Part shown: piece after piece, positions 6,040 to 13,358 of the stretch | Numbering within the stretch: position 1 is the first letter of the stretch | How the letters are laid out: every line of letters begins with the position of its first letter | Assembly: GCA_012727745.1 (NCBI GenBank) | Contig: JAAYGJ010000129.1 | Location: 1-13,358, forward strand | Length of the DNA stretch: 13,358 nucleotides | Reading direction: 5' to 3' | Source: Clostridia bacterium | Lineage (GTDB): Bacteria; Bacillota; DSM-521; Neomoorellales; Neomoorellaceae | Notes under the pieces: generated by a model | Told to the model about the DNA's origin: nothing | What the model saw: only the letters and a program-made list of their open reading frames with translations | The model's database searches: none | Translations under genes and position numbers: made by a program

Positions 6040-7961
6040 GTTTATTGTCTGGTATTAAAAATCCGGCTGCTTTAAAGAAGATGTCCCTCAAGGAACTTGA
6101 GCTGCTAGCTGGCGAAATACGCCAGGAATTAATCGGGAGCGTCTCCCGCACTGGCGGTCATCTGGCCGCCAATCTGGGGGTTGTGGAGTTAACCCTGGCC
6201 TTACATGCTGTTTTTAATCTGCCGGAGGATAAGCTTATCTGGGATGTGGGGCACCAGTGTTATGTTCACAAGATGTTGACCGGCCGCTTACACAAGTTTG
6301 ACAGCTTGCGCCAGTACGGGGGCTTAAGCGGTTTCCCTAAGCGGGCCGAAAGCCCGTACGATGTCTTCAATACCGGCCACAGCAGCACTTCCATATCAGC
6401 AGCGCTGGGTTTTGCTCTGGCCCGGGATTTGAATAAAGAAAATTACCATGTGGCGGCTGTTATTGGCGATGGCGCCCTTACCGGCGGTATGGCTTTTGAA
6501 GCGATGAACCATGCCGGCCACCTGAAAACCAATTTGATTGTGGTCCTGAATGATAATGAGATGTCTATTGCCAGCCCGGTAGGCGGCCTGGCAGCTTACC
6601 TGTCCCGCCTGCGGACTGATCCCATGTATTCCCGGGGCAAAGAAGAACTGGAGAGCTTGCTTAACCGGGTGCCCCACGTAGGTCCCCGGGTATTAAAAAT
6701 TATCGACCGCTTAAAGGATGCTCTCAAATATCTGGTAGTCCCCGGGATGTTGTTTGAAGAATTAGGGTTTACTTATCTGGGGCCGATTGAGGGTCATAAT
6801 ATCGGCCGTTTAAAAGAAGTACTGCAGCATGCCCGCAGCACTAAAGGCCCGGTGCTGGTCCATGTTGTCACTACCAAGGGTAAGGGTTACCGGCCAGCGG
6901 AGACCCTGCCCGAGTATTTTCACGGGGTGGGTAGTTTTGACCCCGAAACGGGGCAAGTCCTAAATAAGGGTGGTCCCCCCAGCTATACTTCAGTATTTGG
7001 TGCCGAGTTGGTGCGACAGGGTGAAAAGGACAGCAGTCTGGTGGCGATAACTGCTGCTATGCCCGATGGCACCGGCTTAACTCCTTTTGCCAGAAGATTT
7101 CCGGGACGTTTCTATGACGTAGGCATTGCCGAGCAACATGCTGTGACTTTGGCGGCCGGACTGGCTGCAGCAGGATTAAAGCCAGTTGTGGCTATTTATT
7201 CCACTTTTCTGCAACGCTGTATCGACCAGGTTATTCATGATGTAGCTTTGATGGAACTGCCGGTTGTGTTGGCTTTGGACCGGGCCGGGGTGGTAGGAGA
7301 GGACGGTGAAACCCACCAGGGTGTCTTTGACCTGGCATTATTGCGCTGTGTGCCCGGTATGGTTTTGATGGCCCCGAAGGACGAACAGGAACTGCGGCAT
7401 ATGCTGGTTACGGCACTGCAGCACCAGGGACCGGCAGCCTTGCGCTATCCCCGGGGCGCCGGGCAAGGAGTACCATTAACGGGACCGGCGCTGCCGCTGC
7501 CGCTGGGTAAGGGCGAAGTGTTACGTCGAGGCAATGATGCGGCTATTCTGGCCCTGGGACCTCAGGTGTATAACGCCCTGGCGGCTGCAGAAGCCCTGGC
7601 AGGCCTGGGTATTGACTGTGCTGTTATTAACCCCCGTTTTGTTAAACCCCTGGATGAGGATTTGATCCTTGAATGGGCGGAGCGGACCGGGCATTTATTG
7701 ACAGTAGAGGAACATGTCCTGGCCGGCGGTTTTGGCAGTGCGGTACTGGAGCTGTTGGGGAACCGGGGCCGTGAAAATGTGAGGTTGCGGAGACTGGGTA
7801 TCAAGGATGAATTCGTGCCGCAGGGTAAAGCCGCAGTTGTACGGGAAAAACTAGGACTGTCGGCAGCAGGGATAGAACGGGAAGTCTTACAGTTGCTGCA
7901 GCAGGAAGAGCGTTCCCTGCCGGCTACCCAATTGAGCGCCAAGGAGATTTGTAGTGGTTAA
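6036..7961 (+). CDS. dxs: 1-deoxy-D-xylulose-5-phosphate synthase
   Basis: Thiamine-diphosphate enzyme that joins pyruvate and glyceraldehyde 3-phosphate to form DXP, the first step of the MEP isoprenoid pathway. It has 641 residues, full length. His42 (GGHLAANLG) and His115 (GHSSTSISAALG) are the active-site histidines. GDGALTGG (144-151) with Asn172 is the ThDP/metal motif. VGIAEQHAVT holds the catalytic glutamate, Glu366. GEDGETHQG contains Asp423 and His427, which contact substrate. GAAAGGA at 6021-6027 lacks a perfect core but GAAAGGA there is a good ribosome site 8 bases before ATG 6036. The start overlaps the oapA stop and the end overlaps tlyA by 8 bases. Coupling to oapA ties isoprenoid entry to the OLE unit in one transcript. 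Confidence 0.97.
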   Translation: MSLLSGIKNPAALKKMSLKELELLAGEIRQELIGSVSRTGGHLAANLGVVELTLALHAVFNLPEDKLIWDVGHQCYVHKMLTGRLHKFDSLRQYGGLSGFPKRAESPYDVFNTGHSSTSISAALGFALARDLNKENYHVAAVIGDGALTGGMAFEAMNHAGHLKTNLIVVLNDNEMSIASPVGGLAAYLSRLRTDPMYSRGKEELESLLNRVPHVGPRVLKIIDRLKDALKYLVVPGMLFEELGFTYLGPIEGHNIGRLKEVLQHARSTKGPVLVHVVTTKGKGYRPAETLPEYFHGVGSFDPETGQVLNKGGPPSYTSVFGAELVRQGEKDSSLVAITAAMPDGTGLTPFARRFPGRFYDVGIAEQHAVTLAAGLAAAGLKPVVAIYSTFLQRCIDQVIHDVALMELPVVLALDRAGVVGEDGETHQGVFDLALLRCVPGMVLMAPKDEQELRHMLVTALQHQGPAALRYPRGAGQGVPLTGPALPLPLGKGEVLRRGNDAAILALGPQVYNALAAAEALAGLGIDCAVINPRFVKPLDEDLILEWAERTGHLLTVEEHVLAGGFGSAVLELLGNRGRENVRLRRLGIKDEFVPQGKAAVVREKLGLSAAGIEREVLQLLQQEERSLPATQLSAKEICSG

Positions 7962-8799
7962 ACAACGGTTGGATCTTTTACTCGTAAACCGGGGTTTATT
8001 TGCCAGCCGAGAGCAGGCTCGGGCAGCAATATTGGCTGGCGAGGTGCTGGTAGATGAGGTGCCGGTAGACAAGCCCGGGGCAGTGGTGCGGGAAGATGCG
8101 GAGCTACGGCTTAAAGGCAACCGTTTGCCCTATGTCAGCCGGGGCGGTCTCAAACTAGAGAAAGCCTTAAAAGCTTTTAGCATTAACCTGCAGGGCAAAA
8201 TTGTGCTTGACGTTGGCGCTTCTACCGGCGGCTTTACCGACTGTGCTCTGCAACATGGCGCTGCAAGGGTATATGCAGTGGATGTCGGTTACGGGCAACT
8301 TGCCTGGTCACTGCGCCAGGACCCGCGAGTCGTTGTGCTGGAAAGGACCAATGCCCGTTACCTGGAACCGGAGATGCTCCCTGCCCCGGCCGACCTGGCT
8401 ACTATAGACGTAGCTTTTATCTCGGTGTTAAAAGTCCTCCCGGCAGTATGTCGTTGCCTGCGGCCGCAAGCTGAAATTATAGCTTTGATAAAACCCCAGT
8501 TTGAGGCCGGCCCGGCCAGGGTGGGTAAAAAAGGAGTCGTCCGTGAAGCTGGTACCCACCGGGAAGTTTTAAAAGAAGTTCTGACGGGTGCATGCGCGCT
8601 GGATTTAAAGATAAAAGGCTTGACTTATTCCCCTATAAGGGGCCCCCAGGGTAACCTTGAGTTTTTGCTTTGGCTGGGTTTAGAAGGTGCAGCAATACCG
8701 GTGCAGGAATGGCTGCCTGTGATTGAGCGGGTAGTAGCAGCAGCTCACCGGGAGCTAGGCGCGGCAGGGGCTAGACCTGCCAGATTTGATGTGCCTTAA
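7954..8799 (+). CDS. tlyA: TlyA-family 2'-O-methyltransferase (16S/23S rRNA, S4 domain)
   Basis: A protein of 281 residues beginning GTG, with AAGGAG at 7941-7946 seven bases upstream. Residues 1-62 form an S4 RNA-binding domain (RLDLLLVNRGLFASREQARAAI). The rest is an FtsJ-like SAM methyltransferase with LDVGASTGGF at 85-94. The catalytic Lys-Asp-Lys-Glu set is recognisable as Lys67, Asp152 (TIDVAFIS), Lys180 (LIKPQFE) and Glu236 (GNLEFLL), the same spacing as in mycobacterial TlyA. TlyA methylates 2'-OH groups of rRNA and is needed for capreomycin sensitivity in mycobacteria; the older 'hemolysin A' label is misleading. Position between dxs and nadK is common in Firmicutes. The exact rRNA targets here are unknown. 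Confidence 0.93.
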   Translation: MVKQRLDLLLVNRGLFASREQARAAILAGEVLVDEVPVDKPGAVVREDAELRLKGNRLPYVSRGGLKLEKALKAFSINLQGKIVLDVGASTGGFTDCALQHGAARVYAVDVGYGQLAWSLRQDPRVVVLERTNARYLEPEMLPAPADLATIDVAFISVLKVLPAVCRCLRPQAEIIALIKPQFEAGPARVGKKGVVREAGTHREVLKEVLTGACALDLKIKGLTYSPIRGPQGNLEFLLWLGLEGAAIPVQEWLPVIERVVAAAHRELGAAGARPARFDVP

Positions 8800-8847
8800 G
8801 AAGGCAGAGAATGGGTCAAGAGATAGTGTAAGAAAAGAGGGAACCTG

Positions 8848-9708
8848 TTGCAATTAATTGCCTTAGTAGCTAACCTGGAAAAACGTGGGATCAGGGAAGT
8901 GGCAACTGGTATTATTACCTATCTGGAAGAACGGGGTGTCAGGACAATAATAGCCAGGAAGCAGGCCCTTGCTTTAGGCGTACCGGAACGGGGTGTGGCT
9001 GAACAAGAACTGCAAGGGGCAGATTGTCTGCTGGTCCTGGGAGGAGACGGTACGCTGCTGCAAGCAGCGCGGCAGGTATGTACCTCCGCTACTCCTATCC
9101 TGGGCATTAACCTGGGACGCCTGGGGTTTTTAACTGAAGTTGAACTGGCTGATCTTTACCCGGCCCTGGACAAACTGCTGACCGGCGATTACCATATTGA
9201 ACAGCGGATGATGCTGCAGAGTACGGTAAAACGCCCGGACCAGATATTAACCTGCACGGCTTTAAATGATATAGTTGTAACCAAAGGGGCATTTCCGCGT
9301 TTGCTTAGCCTTGAGGTTTATATTAGTTCAGATTACCTTGATACATATCCGGCTGACGGCTTGATTGTAGCTACTCCCACGGGCTCAACAGCTTATTCGT
9401 TATCTGCCGGCGGCCCCCTGCTGACACCTGATTTGCGGGTTATGCTTCTGACGCCTATCTGTCCCCATACCCTTTATGCCCGCCCCCTGGTCGTACCGGG
9501 AAAACACCAGATCGAAATTCATGTCCATGCCCCGGAGGTAGAAGTTATGCTGGCTGTAGACGGGCAGCAGGGTTTAAGTCTTAGAAACGGCGATGTGATA
9601 ACTGTTACGGAGGCTAGTACGACGACCCAATTAATCCGCCTGCAGGACAAAACCTTTTTTAGCCTGGTGCGGCAGAAGCTGCAGGAGGGAGGGAACCGGC
9701 AGCTATGA
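8848..9708 (+). CDS. nadK: NAD kinase (ATP/polyphosphate type)
   Basis: Phosphorylates the adenosine 2'-OH of NAD to make NADP. It is 286 residues from a TTG start, with GAGGG at 8837-8841 six bases upstream; no better in-frame start is visible. GGDGTLL (65-71) holds the catalytic aspartate Asp67. INLGRLGFL is at 87-95, ALNDIVV near 138-144, and the glycine-rich ATPTGSTAYSLSAGGP at 175-190; together these are diagnostic of NadK. A 48-base gap without an obvious promoter or terminator separates it from tlyA, and it overlaps argR by 4 bases (ATGA). In this window its product serves nearby NADP-dependent steps such as FolD and NfnB, and the MEP pathway reductoisomerase encoded elsewhere. Confidence 0.96.
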   Translation: MQLIALVANLEKRGIREVATGIITYLEERGVRTIIARKQALALGVPERGVAEQELQGADCLLVLGGDGTLLQAARQVCTSATPILGINLGRLGFLTEVELADLYPALDKLLTGDYHIEQRMMLQSTVKRPDQILTCTALNDIVVTKGAFPRLLSLEVYISSDYLDTYPADGLIVATPTGSTAYSLSAGGPLLTPDLRVMLLTPICPHTLYARPLVVPGKHQIEIHVHAPEVEVMLAVDGQQGLSLRNGDVITVTEASTTTQLIRLQDKTFFSLVRQKLQEGGNRQL

Positions 9709-10160
9709 AAATCAAGCGGCAGCAGCTAATCCTGGAGATTATCGCCAAAAATCCTATGGCTACCCAGGAGCAAATAGTGCAAGAGTTAGATGAACGAGGC
9801 TTTAAGGTAACTCAGGCTACTGTATCCAGGGATATTAAAGAGCTGGGTTTGATTAAGTACCCCTTTGGCGAAAATCAGTATCGCTATGTGTTGCCCCCTA
9901 ACCAGGCTGCAGTTAACGCTTATAGCAGGCTGCAGCGGCTGGTAAAAGATTCGGTACTGAAAGTGGATGATAGTGAAAATTTAATTCTTGTCCGTACCCT
10001 ACCAGGGACTGCCCATGCCGTTGCTTCTTGTCTGGACAGCTTACCCTGGCCCGAGATACTTGGCACAGTAGCCGGCGATGATACCATATTAATCGTAGTC
10101 AAGCCCAGGGAAATGGTTCCCGTTGTTATAGAACGTTTACAAAAATTGCGGGATAATTGA
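9705..10160 (+). CDS. argR: arginine repressor ArgR/AhrC
   Basis: Arginine-responsive hexameric transcription factor that represses arginine synthesis and activates catabolism. It has 151 residues, the standard length. The N-terminal winged helix-turn-helix spans about 1-65, with the recognition part TQATVSRDIKELGL at 36-49. A proline-rich linker follows near 64. The C-terminal oligomerisation and arginine-binding domain shows GTAHAVASCLD (101-111) and GTVAGDDTI (120-128) with the paired aspartates that bind arginine. ATG 9705 overlaps the nadK stop, with GGAGGGAGGG at 9684-9693 upstream at a rather long spacing. Placement just before recN is a conserved Firmicutes arrangement and says little about its targets; I see no arginine gene in the window. 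Confidence 0.96.
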   Translation: MKIKRQQLILEIIAKNPMATQEQIVQELDERGFKVTQATVSRDIKELGLIKYPFGENQYRYVLPPNQAAVNAYSRLQRLVKDSVLKVDDSENLILVRTLPGTAHAVASCLDSLPWPEILGTVAGDDTILIVVKPREMVPVVIERLQKLRDN

Positions 10161-10200
10161 TTAGGTGTAGGCCTTAAAGCGGGGAAAGGTAGGTGAGGGG

Positions 10201-11865
10201 ATGCTCGCTGAATTGCAAATTGAAAATTTTGCTTTAATCGAAAATTTACAGCTGGAACTGGGCCCGGGTTTGACTGTTTTCACCGGCGAAACAGGAGCCG
10301 GCAAATCGATTATAGTGGATGCGGTGAGCCTGGTAGTAGGGGCGCGGGCCTCAGCAGAGTATATCCGGGCCGGGGCCGAACGAGCCGTAATTAGCGGCCT
10401 TTTTATCACCGACAAGCTGCTGGAACTGGAAGAAACTTTGCATGAGCTGGGATTGCCGGTCGAGGCTGACGGCAGCCTATTATTAACCCGGGAGATCAGC
10501 CGTAATGGACGCCATACGTGCCGCATCAATGGTCGCAGTACTATTCTGTCAGTGTACCAAAAGATAGGGCAGATGTTAGTCGATATTCATGGGCAGCACT
10601 CTTACCAGTCGATTTTAAGGCCGGTTTACCAGATGGATATGCTTGATAGCTATGCCGGGTTGGGGGAGTTGCGTTCCCGTGTTAAAGAACATTTCCAGAG
10701 CTGGCAGAGTTTACAAAAGGAGCTGGCTTCCCTTACCAGGGGCGGCAGCGATTGGGAGCAGCAACAGGACCTGCTAAATTTTCAATTTAAGGAAATAACT
10801 GAGGCTAATCTAAATCCGGATGAAGAAACCCGGTTGTTACAGGAACGGGATATTTTAAATAATGCTGAACGCCTGGCCAACGGGGCTGCAGCAATTTATA
10901 CCTGCTTATTTGAGGCGGATAATAAAAGTGCCTATGATTTAATTAGCCAGGCAGCGGCTGAACTACAAACTATGGCGGCAATTGATCCTGAACTGCAGTC
11001 CTGGCAGGAAATGTTAGAAACTGCTGTTGCCCAGGTGGAAGAAGTAGCCCGGGGTATCCGCCGTTATAGCGATAAGCTGGACTATGACCCCCAAAGCTTG
11101 GCCATGATCGAGGAACGCCTGGAATTGATAAATAATTTAAAACGTAAATATGGGGGTAGTATTGAGGCCATTTTACAGCGTCGGGAGGAGATAAAAGCTA
11201 TCCTGGGAAAAATAGAGCACAGCGCTGAGCTCGCGGCTACTTTGCAAGAAAAAATTGCTGCAGCTGAAGACCGTTACCGCAAAGAGGCAGAGCGTTTACA
11301 TAGTTTACGGGCACAGGCAGCTAGCAAACTGGCAGAGGAGATAAATGCTATTCTTAAAACCCTGGCCATGCCTGAAGCCCGGGTGGAAATAGCCTGTACA
11401 AAGACGTCGCAGCCAGGCCCCAACGGCCTGGATAATATAATCTTTTTATTTCAGCCCAATCCCGGCGAAGGTAATATGCCGCTGGCACAGATTGCTTCCG
11501 GCGGCGAAATGGCACGGGTAATGCTGGCTTTGAAGAGCGTTTTAGCCAGCAATGATCCGGTCCCGTCCCTTATTTTTGACGAGATTGATGCTGGCGTTAG
11601 CGGCGTTGCGGCCCGGACAATGGCGCAGACCCTGGCTAACATAAGCCACCAACACCAGGTCCTTTGTATTACCCATTCAGCTCACCTGGCCGGTTATGCC
11701 GACAGACACTACCTGGTCAGTAAATTCACAGACCGGGGACGAACTTACACCCGGGTAGAAGAGTTGCAGGGCGAAGCCAGAGTTGAAGAACTGGCCAGGT
11801 TGTTGTCTGGCGAAGCCAGTCAGGTAGCGAAAAAGCATGCGGAAACACTATTAGAGCAACAATGA
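10201..11865 (+). CDS. recN: DNA repair protein RecN (SMC-like ATPase)
   Basis: SMC-related ATPase recruited early to double-strand breaks. It has 554 residues, normal for RecN. Walker A GETGAGKS lies at 29-36 near the N-terminus. The ABC signature ASGGEMARVMLALK lies near 431-444 and Walker B LIFDEIDAGVSG near 456-467, followed by the switch-histidine region CITHSAHLAGYAD. The long central part (about 160-370) is rich in Glu, Gln, Leu and Lys and forms the short coiled coil. AAAGGTAGGTGA just before ATG 10201 is a strong ribosome site. A 40-base gap separates it from argR with no terminator seen, so it is probably the last gene of the run that starts at OLE/oapA. Confidence 0.96.
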   Translation: MLAELQIENFALIENLQLELGPGLTVFTGETGAGKSIIVDAVSLVVGARASAEYIRAGAERAVISGLFITDKLLELEETLHELGLPVEADGSLLLTREISRNGRHTCRINGRSTILSVYQKIGQMLVDIHGQHSYQSILRPVYQMDMLDSYAGLGELRSRVKEHFQSWQSLQKELASLTRGGSDWEQQQDLLNFQFKEITEANLNPDEETRLLQERDILNNAERLANGAAAIYTCLFEADNKSAYDLISQAAAELQTMAAIDPELQSWQEMLETAVAQVEEVARGIRRYSDKLDYDPQSLAMIEERLELINNLKRKYGGSIEAILQRREEIKAILGKIEHSAELAATLQEKIAAAEDRYRKEAERLHSLRAQAASKLAEEINAILKTLAMPEARVEIACTKTSQPGPNGLDNIIFLFQPNPGEGNMPLAQIASGGEMARVMLALKSVLASNDPVPSLIFDEIDAGVSGVAARTMAQTLANISHQHQVLCITHSAHLAGYADRHYLVSKFTDRGRTYTRVEELQGEARVEELARLLSGEASQVAKKHAETLLEQQ

Positions 11866-11937
11866 GCCATTAACTGCAAATTATTATAAATAGCTCTAAT
11901 TAGTTCTTTATTACTTGTTAATGCGTTTTATATCTCC

Positions 11938-11992
11938 ACCTCAGGTCGTTTTTAACAGCATAAAACAAACGGCTTGAGGTTATTTTATGTTT
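11938..11992 (+). terminator. intrinsic terminator candidate after recN
   Basis: ACCTCAGGTCGTTT (11938-11951) pairs with AAACGGCTTGAGGT (11967-11980), 14 bp including two G-T wobbles, around an AT-rich loop. It is followed by TATTTTATGTTT. It lies 73 bases past recN and 69 bases before spoIVB, so it plausibly ends the oapA-to-recN transcript and leaves spoIVB under its own control. Confidence 0.65.
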
Positions 11993-12060
11993 AGTGCTCT
12001 AAATAAAACCGCGTCAAAAAATGGTTTGTTTTATTAAAAATAAATTGGAAGGTGATACCT

Positions 12061-13358
12061 TTGAGAAGCCTGGGGCGCCAGGTGCTTGGCCTGGTGCTGG
12101 CTGCACTGCTTCTGTATGGTGGCATGCAGCCGCCGGTACGCAATTTTTTAACCCTGCCACCGGTACAACGGGTAGCAGCGACAGAGTTGTCACAATTAAA
12201 TTGGGAATTACCGGCAAGTTTAGCTCACCAGTTAGATGTACAAGTGAAAAATATCGATAAAACTAGCACCTTATCTGAAGGTGCGCCTAATTGGCACCAA
12301 CTGCAGTTAAGGCTATTTGGAATAATACCTCTAAAAAATATTACTTTGCAGGTAGTTGAACAAGTAAGCGTTTACCCGGGTGGACAAGCGATCGGTGTCC
12401 TATTAAAAACTGAAGGGGTACAGGTTGTAGGCCAGGCCCCGATAAGTGACGGTCGGGGTAATAAGTTGTACCCGGGGCGACAGGGCGGCCTGGAGATAGG
12501 CGATTATATAATTGCTATTGACGGTCAAAAAGTAACAAACGACCAGGAGGTAGCAGCCTTGATCGATACTGCCGGTAAAGCCGGTCGCCAGGCCTGCTTA
12601 ACAGTCAAAAGGGCGACACAGATATTTACGCTCAATATCCAGCCTTTGTATTGCCAGGAAACCGGGCGTTACCGCATTGGTATTTACGTCCGTGATAGCA
12701 CCGCTGGGGTTGGAACTTTAACTTTCTATGATCAGGAAGAAACAATTTTTGGCGCCTTGGGTCATATAGTTACTGACGGCAATGGCAAAGAGGAAATAAA
12801 CATCAACGGGGGGCGGATAATTGCTGCCGCCATCCAGGGTATCCACCAGGGACGTCAGGGCCAACCTGGCGAAAAAATAGGTATTATTCTTAATAAGAGT
12901 AAATTTAGTGGTATAATCACAAAAAATACACAAGTTGGAATTTTTGGCAGATTAACCGGCAAAATTCCGGCTTCTTGTAGCGAGCCTATTCCAGTAGCAA
13001 TGGCAGAACAAATCAAGCCGGGAGCAGCTGAAATATTAACAGTTCTTGAAGGAGAAAAAGTTGAAAGCTTTACAGTAGAAATTGAAAGGGTTATGCCCCA
13101 CCAGCGCAGCAGCGGTAAGGGTTTGGTCATCCGCATTACTGATCCAAGGCTGTTGGCTGTTACCGGGGGTATTATCCAGGGGATGAGCGGCAGCCCTATC
13201 ATGCAGGAAGGAAAACTGGTTGGGGCGGTAACTCATGTGTTTATTAACGACCCTGCCAGGGGTTACGGGGTTCTGGCAGAATGGATGCTGCAAGAAACAA
13301 ATTTAGGCAATTCACTACTAACCGGGGGAACTGCTGTCGATTCCCCTGGTTATAATTA
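12061..13358 (+). CDS. spoIVB: SpoIVB signalling serine peptidase (S55), 3' end at window edge
   Basis: Forespore-secreted protease that cleaves SpoIVFA and so triggers pro-sigma-K processing in the mother cell. The frame runs unbroken from TTG 12061 to the window end: 432 codons plus two bases (TA), already the length of the family (about 425), so the stop may lie one base outside. AAGGTGAT at 12049-12056 is an excellent ribosome site. A single N-terminal membrane/export segment covers about 5-20 (RQVLGLVLAALLLYGG). A PDZ domain spans about 112-190 (YPGRQGGLEIGDYIIAIDG). The S55 catalytic triad is visible: His235 in FGALGHIV, Asp361 in ITDPRLL and Ser378 in GMSGSPIM. It follows recN as usual in spore formers, where spo0A generally comes next; that gene is not in view. 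No convincing forespore promoter was identified. Confidence 0.95.
   Translation, partial: MRSLGRQVLGLVLAALLLYGGMQPPVRNFLTLPPVQRVAATELSQLNWELPASLAHQLDVQVKNIDKTSTLSEGAPNWHQLQLRLFGIIPLKNITLQVVEQVSVYPGGQAIGVLLKTEGVQVVGQAPISDGRGNKLYPGRQGGLEIGDYIIAIDGQKVTNDQEVAALIDTAGKAGRQACLTVKRATQIFTLNIQPLYCQETGRYRIGIYVRDSTAGVGTLTFYDQEETIFGALGHIVTDGNGKEEININGGRIIAAAIQGIHQGRQGQPGEKIGIILNKSKFSGIITKNTQVGIFGRLTGKIPASCSEPIPVAMAEQIKPGAAEILTVLEGEKVESFTVEIERVMPHQRSSGKGLVIRITDPRLLAVTGGIIQGMSGSPIMQEGKLVGAVTHVFINDPARGYGVLAEWMLQETNLGNSLLTGGTAVDSPGYN

Noticed and set aside
7954..8799. tlyA as a haemolysin
   Set aside because: The S4 plus FtsJ-like methyltransferase architecture with an intact Lys-Asp-Lys-Glu set indicates an rRNA methyltransferase; there is no toxin feature.
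11978..12060. Forespore (sigma-F/sigma-G) promoter for spoIVB
   Set aside because: A GCATA at 11958-11962 has only a poor -10 partner and overlaps the terminator hairpin; no clear match was found, so it is not listed.
12021..12260. 79-codon plus-strand frame starting at 12021
   Set aside because: It is a shadow frame over the 5' end of spoIVB, whose frame from 12061 has a strong ribosome site and continuous family similarity.

Overview
The window reads as a continuous, plus-strand housekeeping block from an endospore-forming, anaerobic member of the Firmicutes (Bacillota). It most resembles the Moorella / Thermoanaerobacterales / Peptococcaceae neighbourhood. The reasons are the gene order (folD-xseA-xseB-ispA ... 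dxs-tlyA-nadK-argR-recN-spoIVB), the sporulation protease gene spoIVB, an NfnB-type ferredoxin/NAD(P) transhydrogenase subunit next to folD as in Moorella acetogens, about half G+C, strong Shine-Dalgarno sites and frequent GTG/TTG starts. The genus is an inference; no rRNA gene is present to fix it.

Layout. 1-1320: 3' part of nfnB, whose start lies before the window. 1326-1358: an intergenic hairpin. 1414-4595: a compact, overlapping run of folD, xseA, xseB and ispA. 4596-5451: an 856-base stretch with no protein gene. It holds a long hairpin, a promoter candidate with a perfect TATAAT, an AT-rich dyad, and then a ~603-nt structured RNA closed by a perfect 10-bp pairing of its two ends. Position, size, terminal stem and the downstream membrane-protein gene identify it as OLE RNA (Ornate, Large, Extremophilic). 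5452-6039: oapA, the OLE-associated membrane protein. 6036-11865: dxs, tlyA, nadK, argR and recN, overlapping or closely spaced. 11938-11992: a likely intrinsic terminator. 12061-13358: spoIVB, open to the window end.

How the genes fit together. ispA (farnesyl diphosphate synthase) and dxs (entry enzyme of the MEP pathway) bracket OLE and oapA, so the ribonucleoprotein is embedded in an isoprenoid gene cluster. nfnB, folD and nadK all concern NADP(H): NfnAB interconverts reduced ferredoxin/NADH and NADPH, FolD uses NADP(H) in one-carbon (Wood-Ljungdahl) metabolism, and NadK makes NADP. xseAB, recN and tlyA are DNA repair and rRNA methylation functions, argR is the arginine regulator, and spoIVB is the signalling protease that triggers sigma-K processing during sporulation.

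The standout is the OLE RNA-OapA unit. OLE is an already described but still mechanistically puzzling large bacterial RNA. The parts here that deserve a second look are the leader architecture in front of OLE and the DUF21/CNNM-like look of OapA. No mobile element, CRISPR array, tRNA or rRNA was seen.
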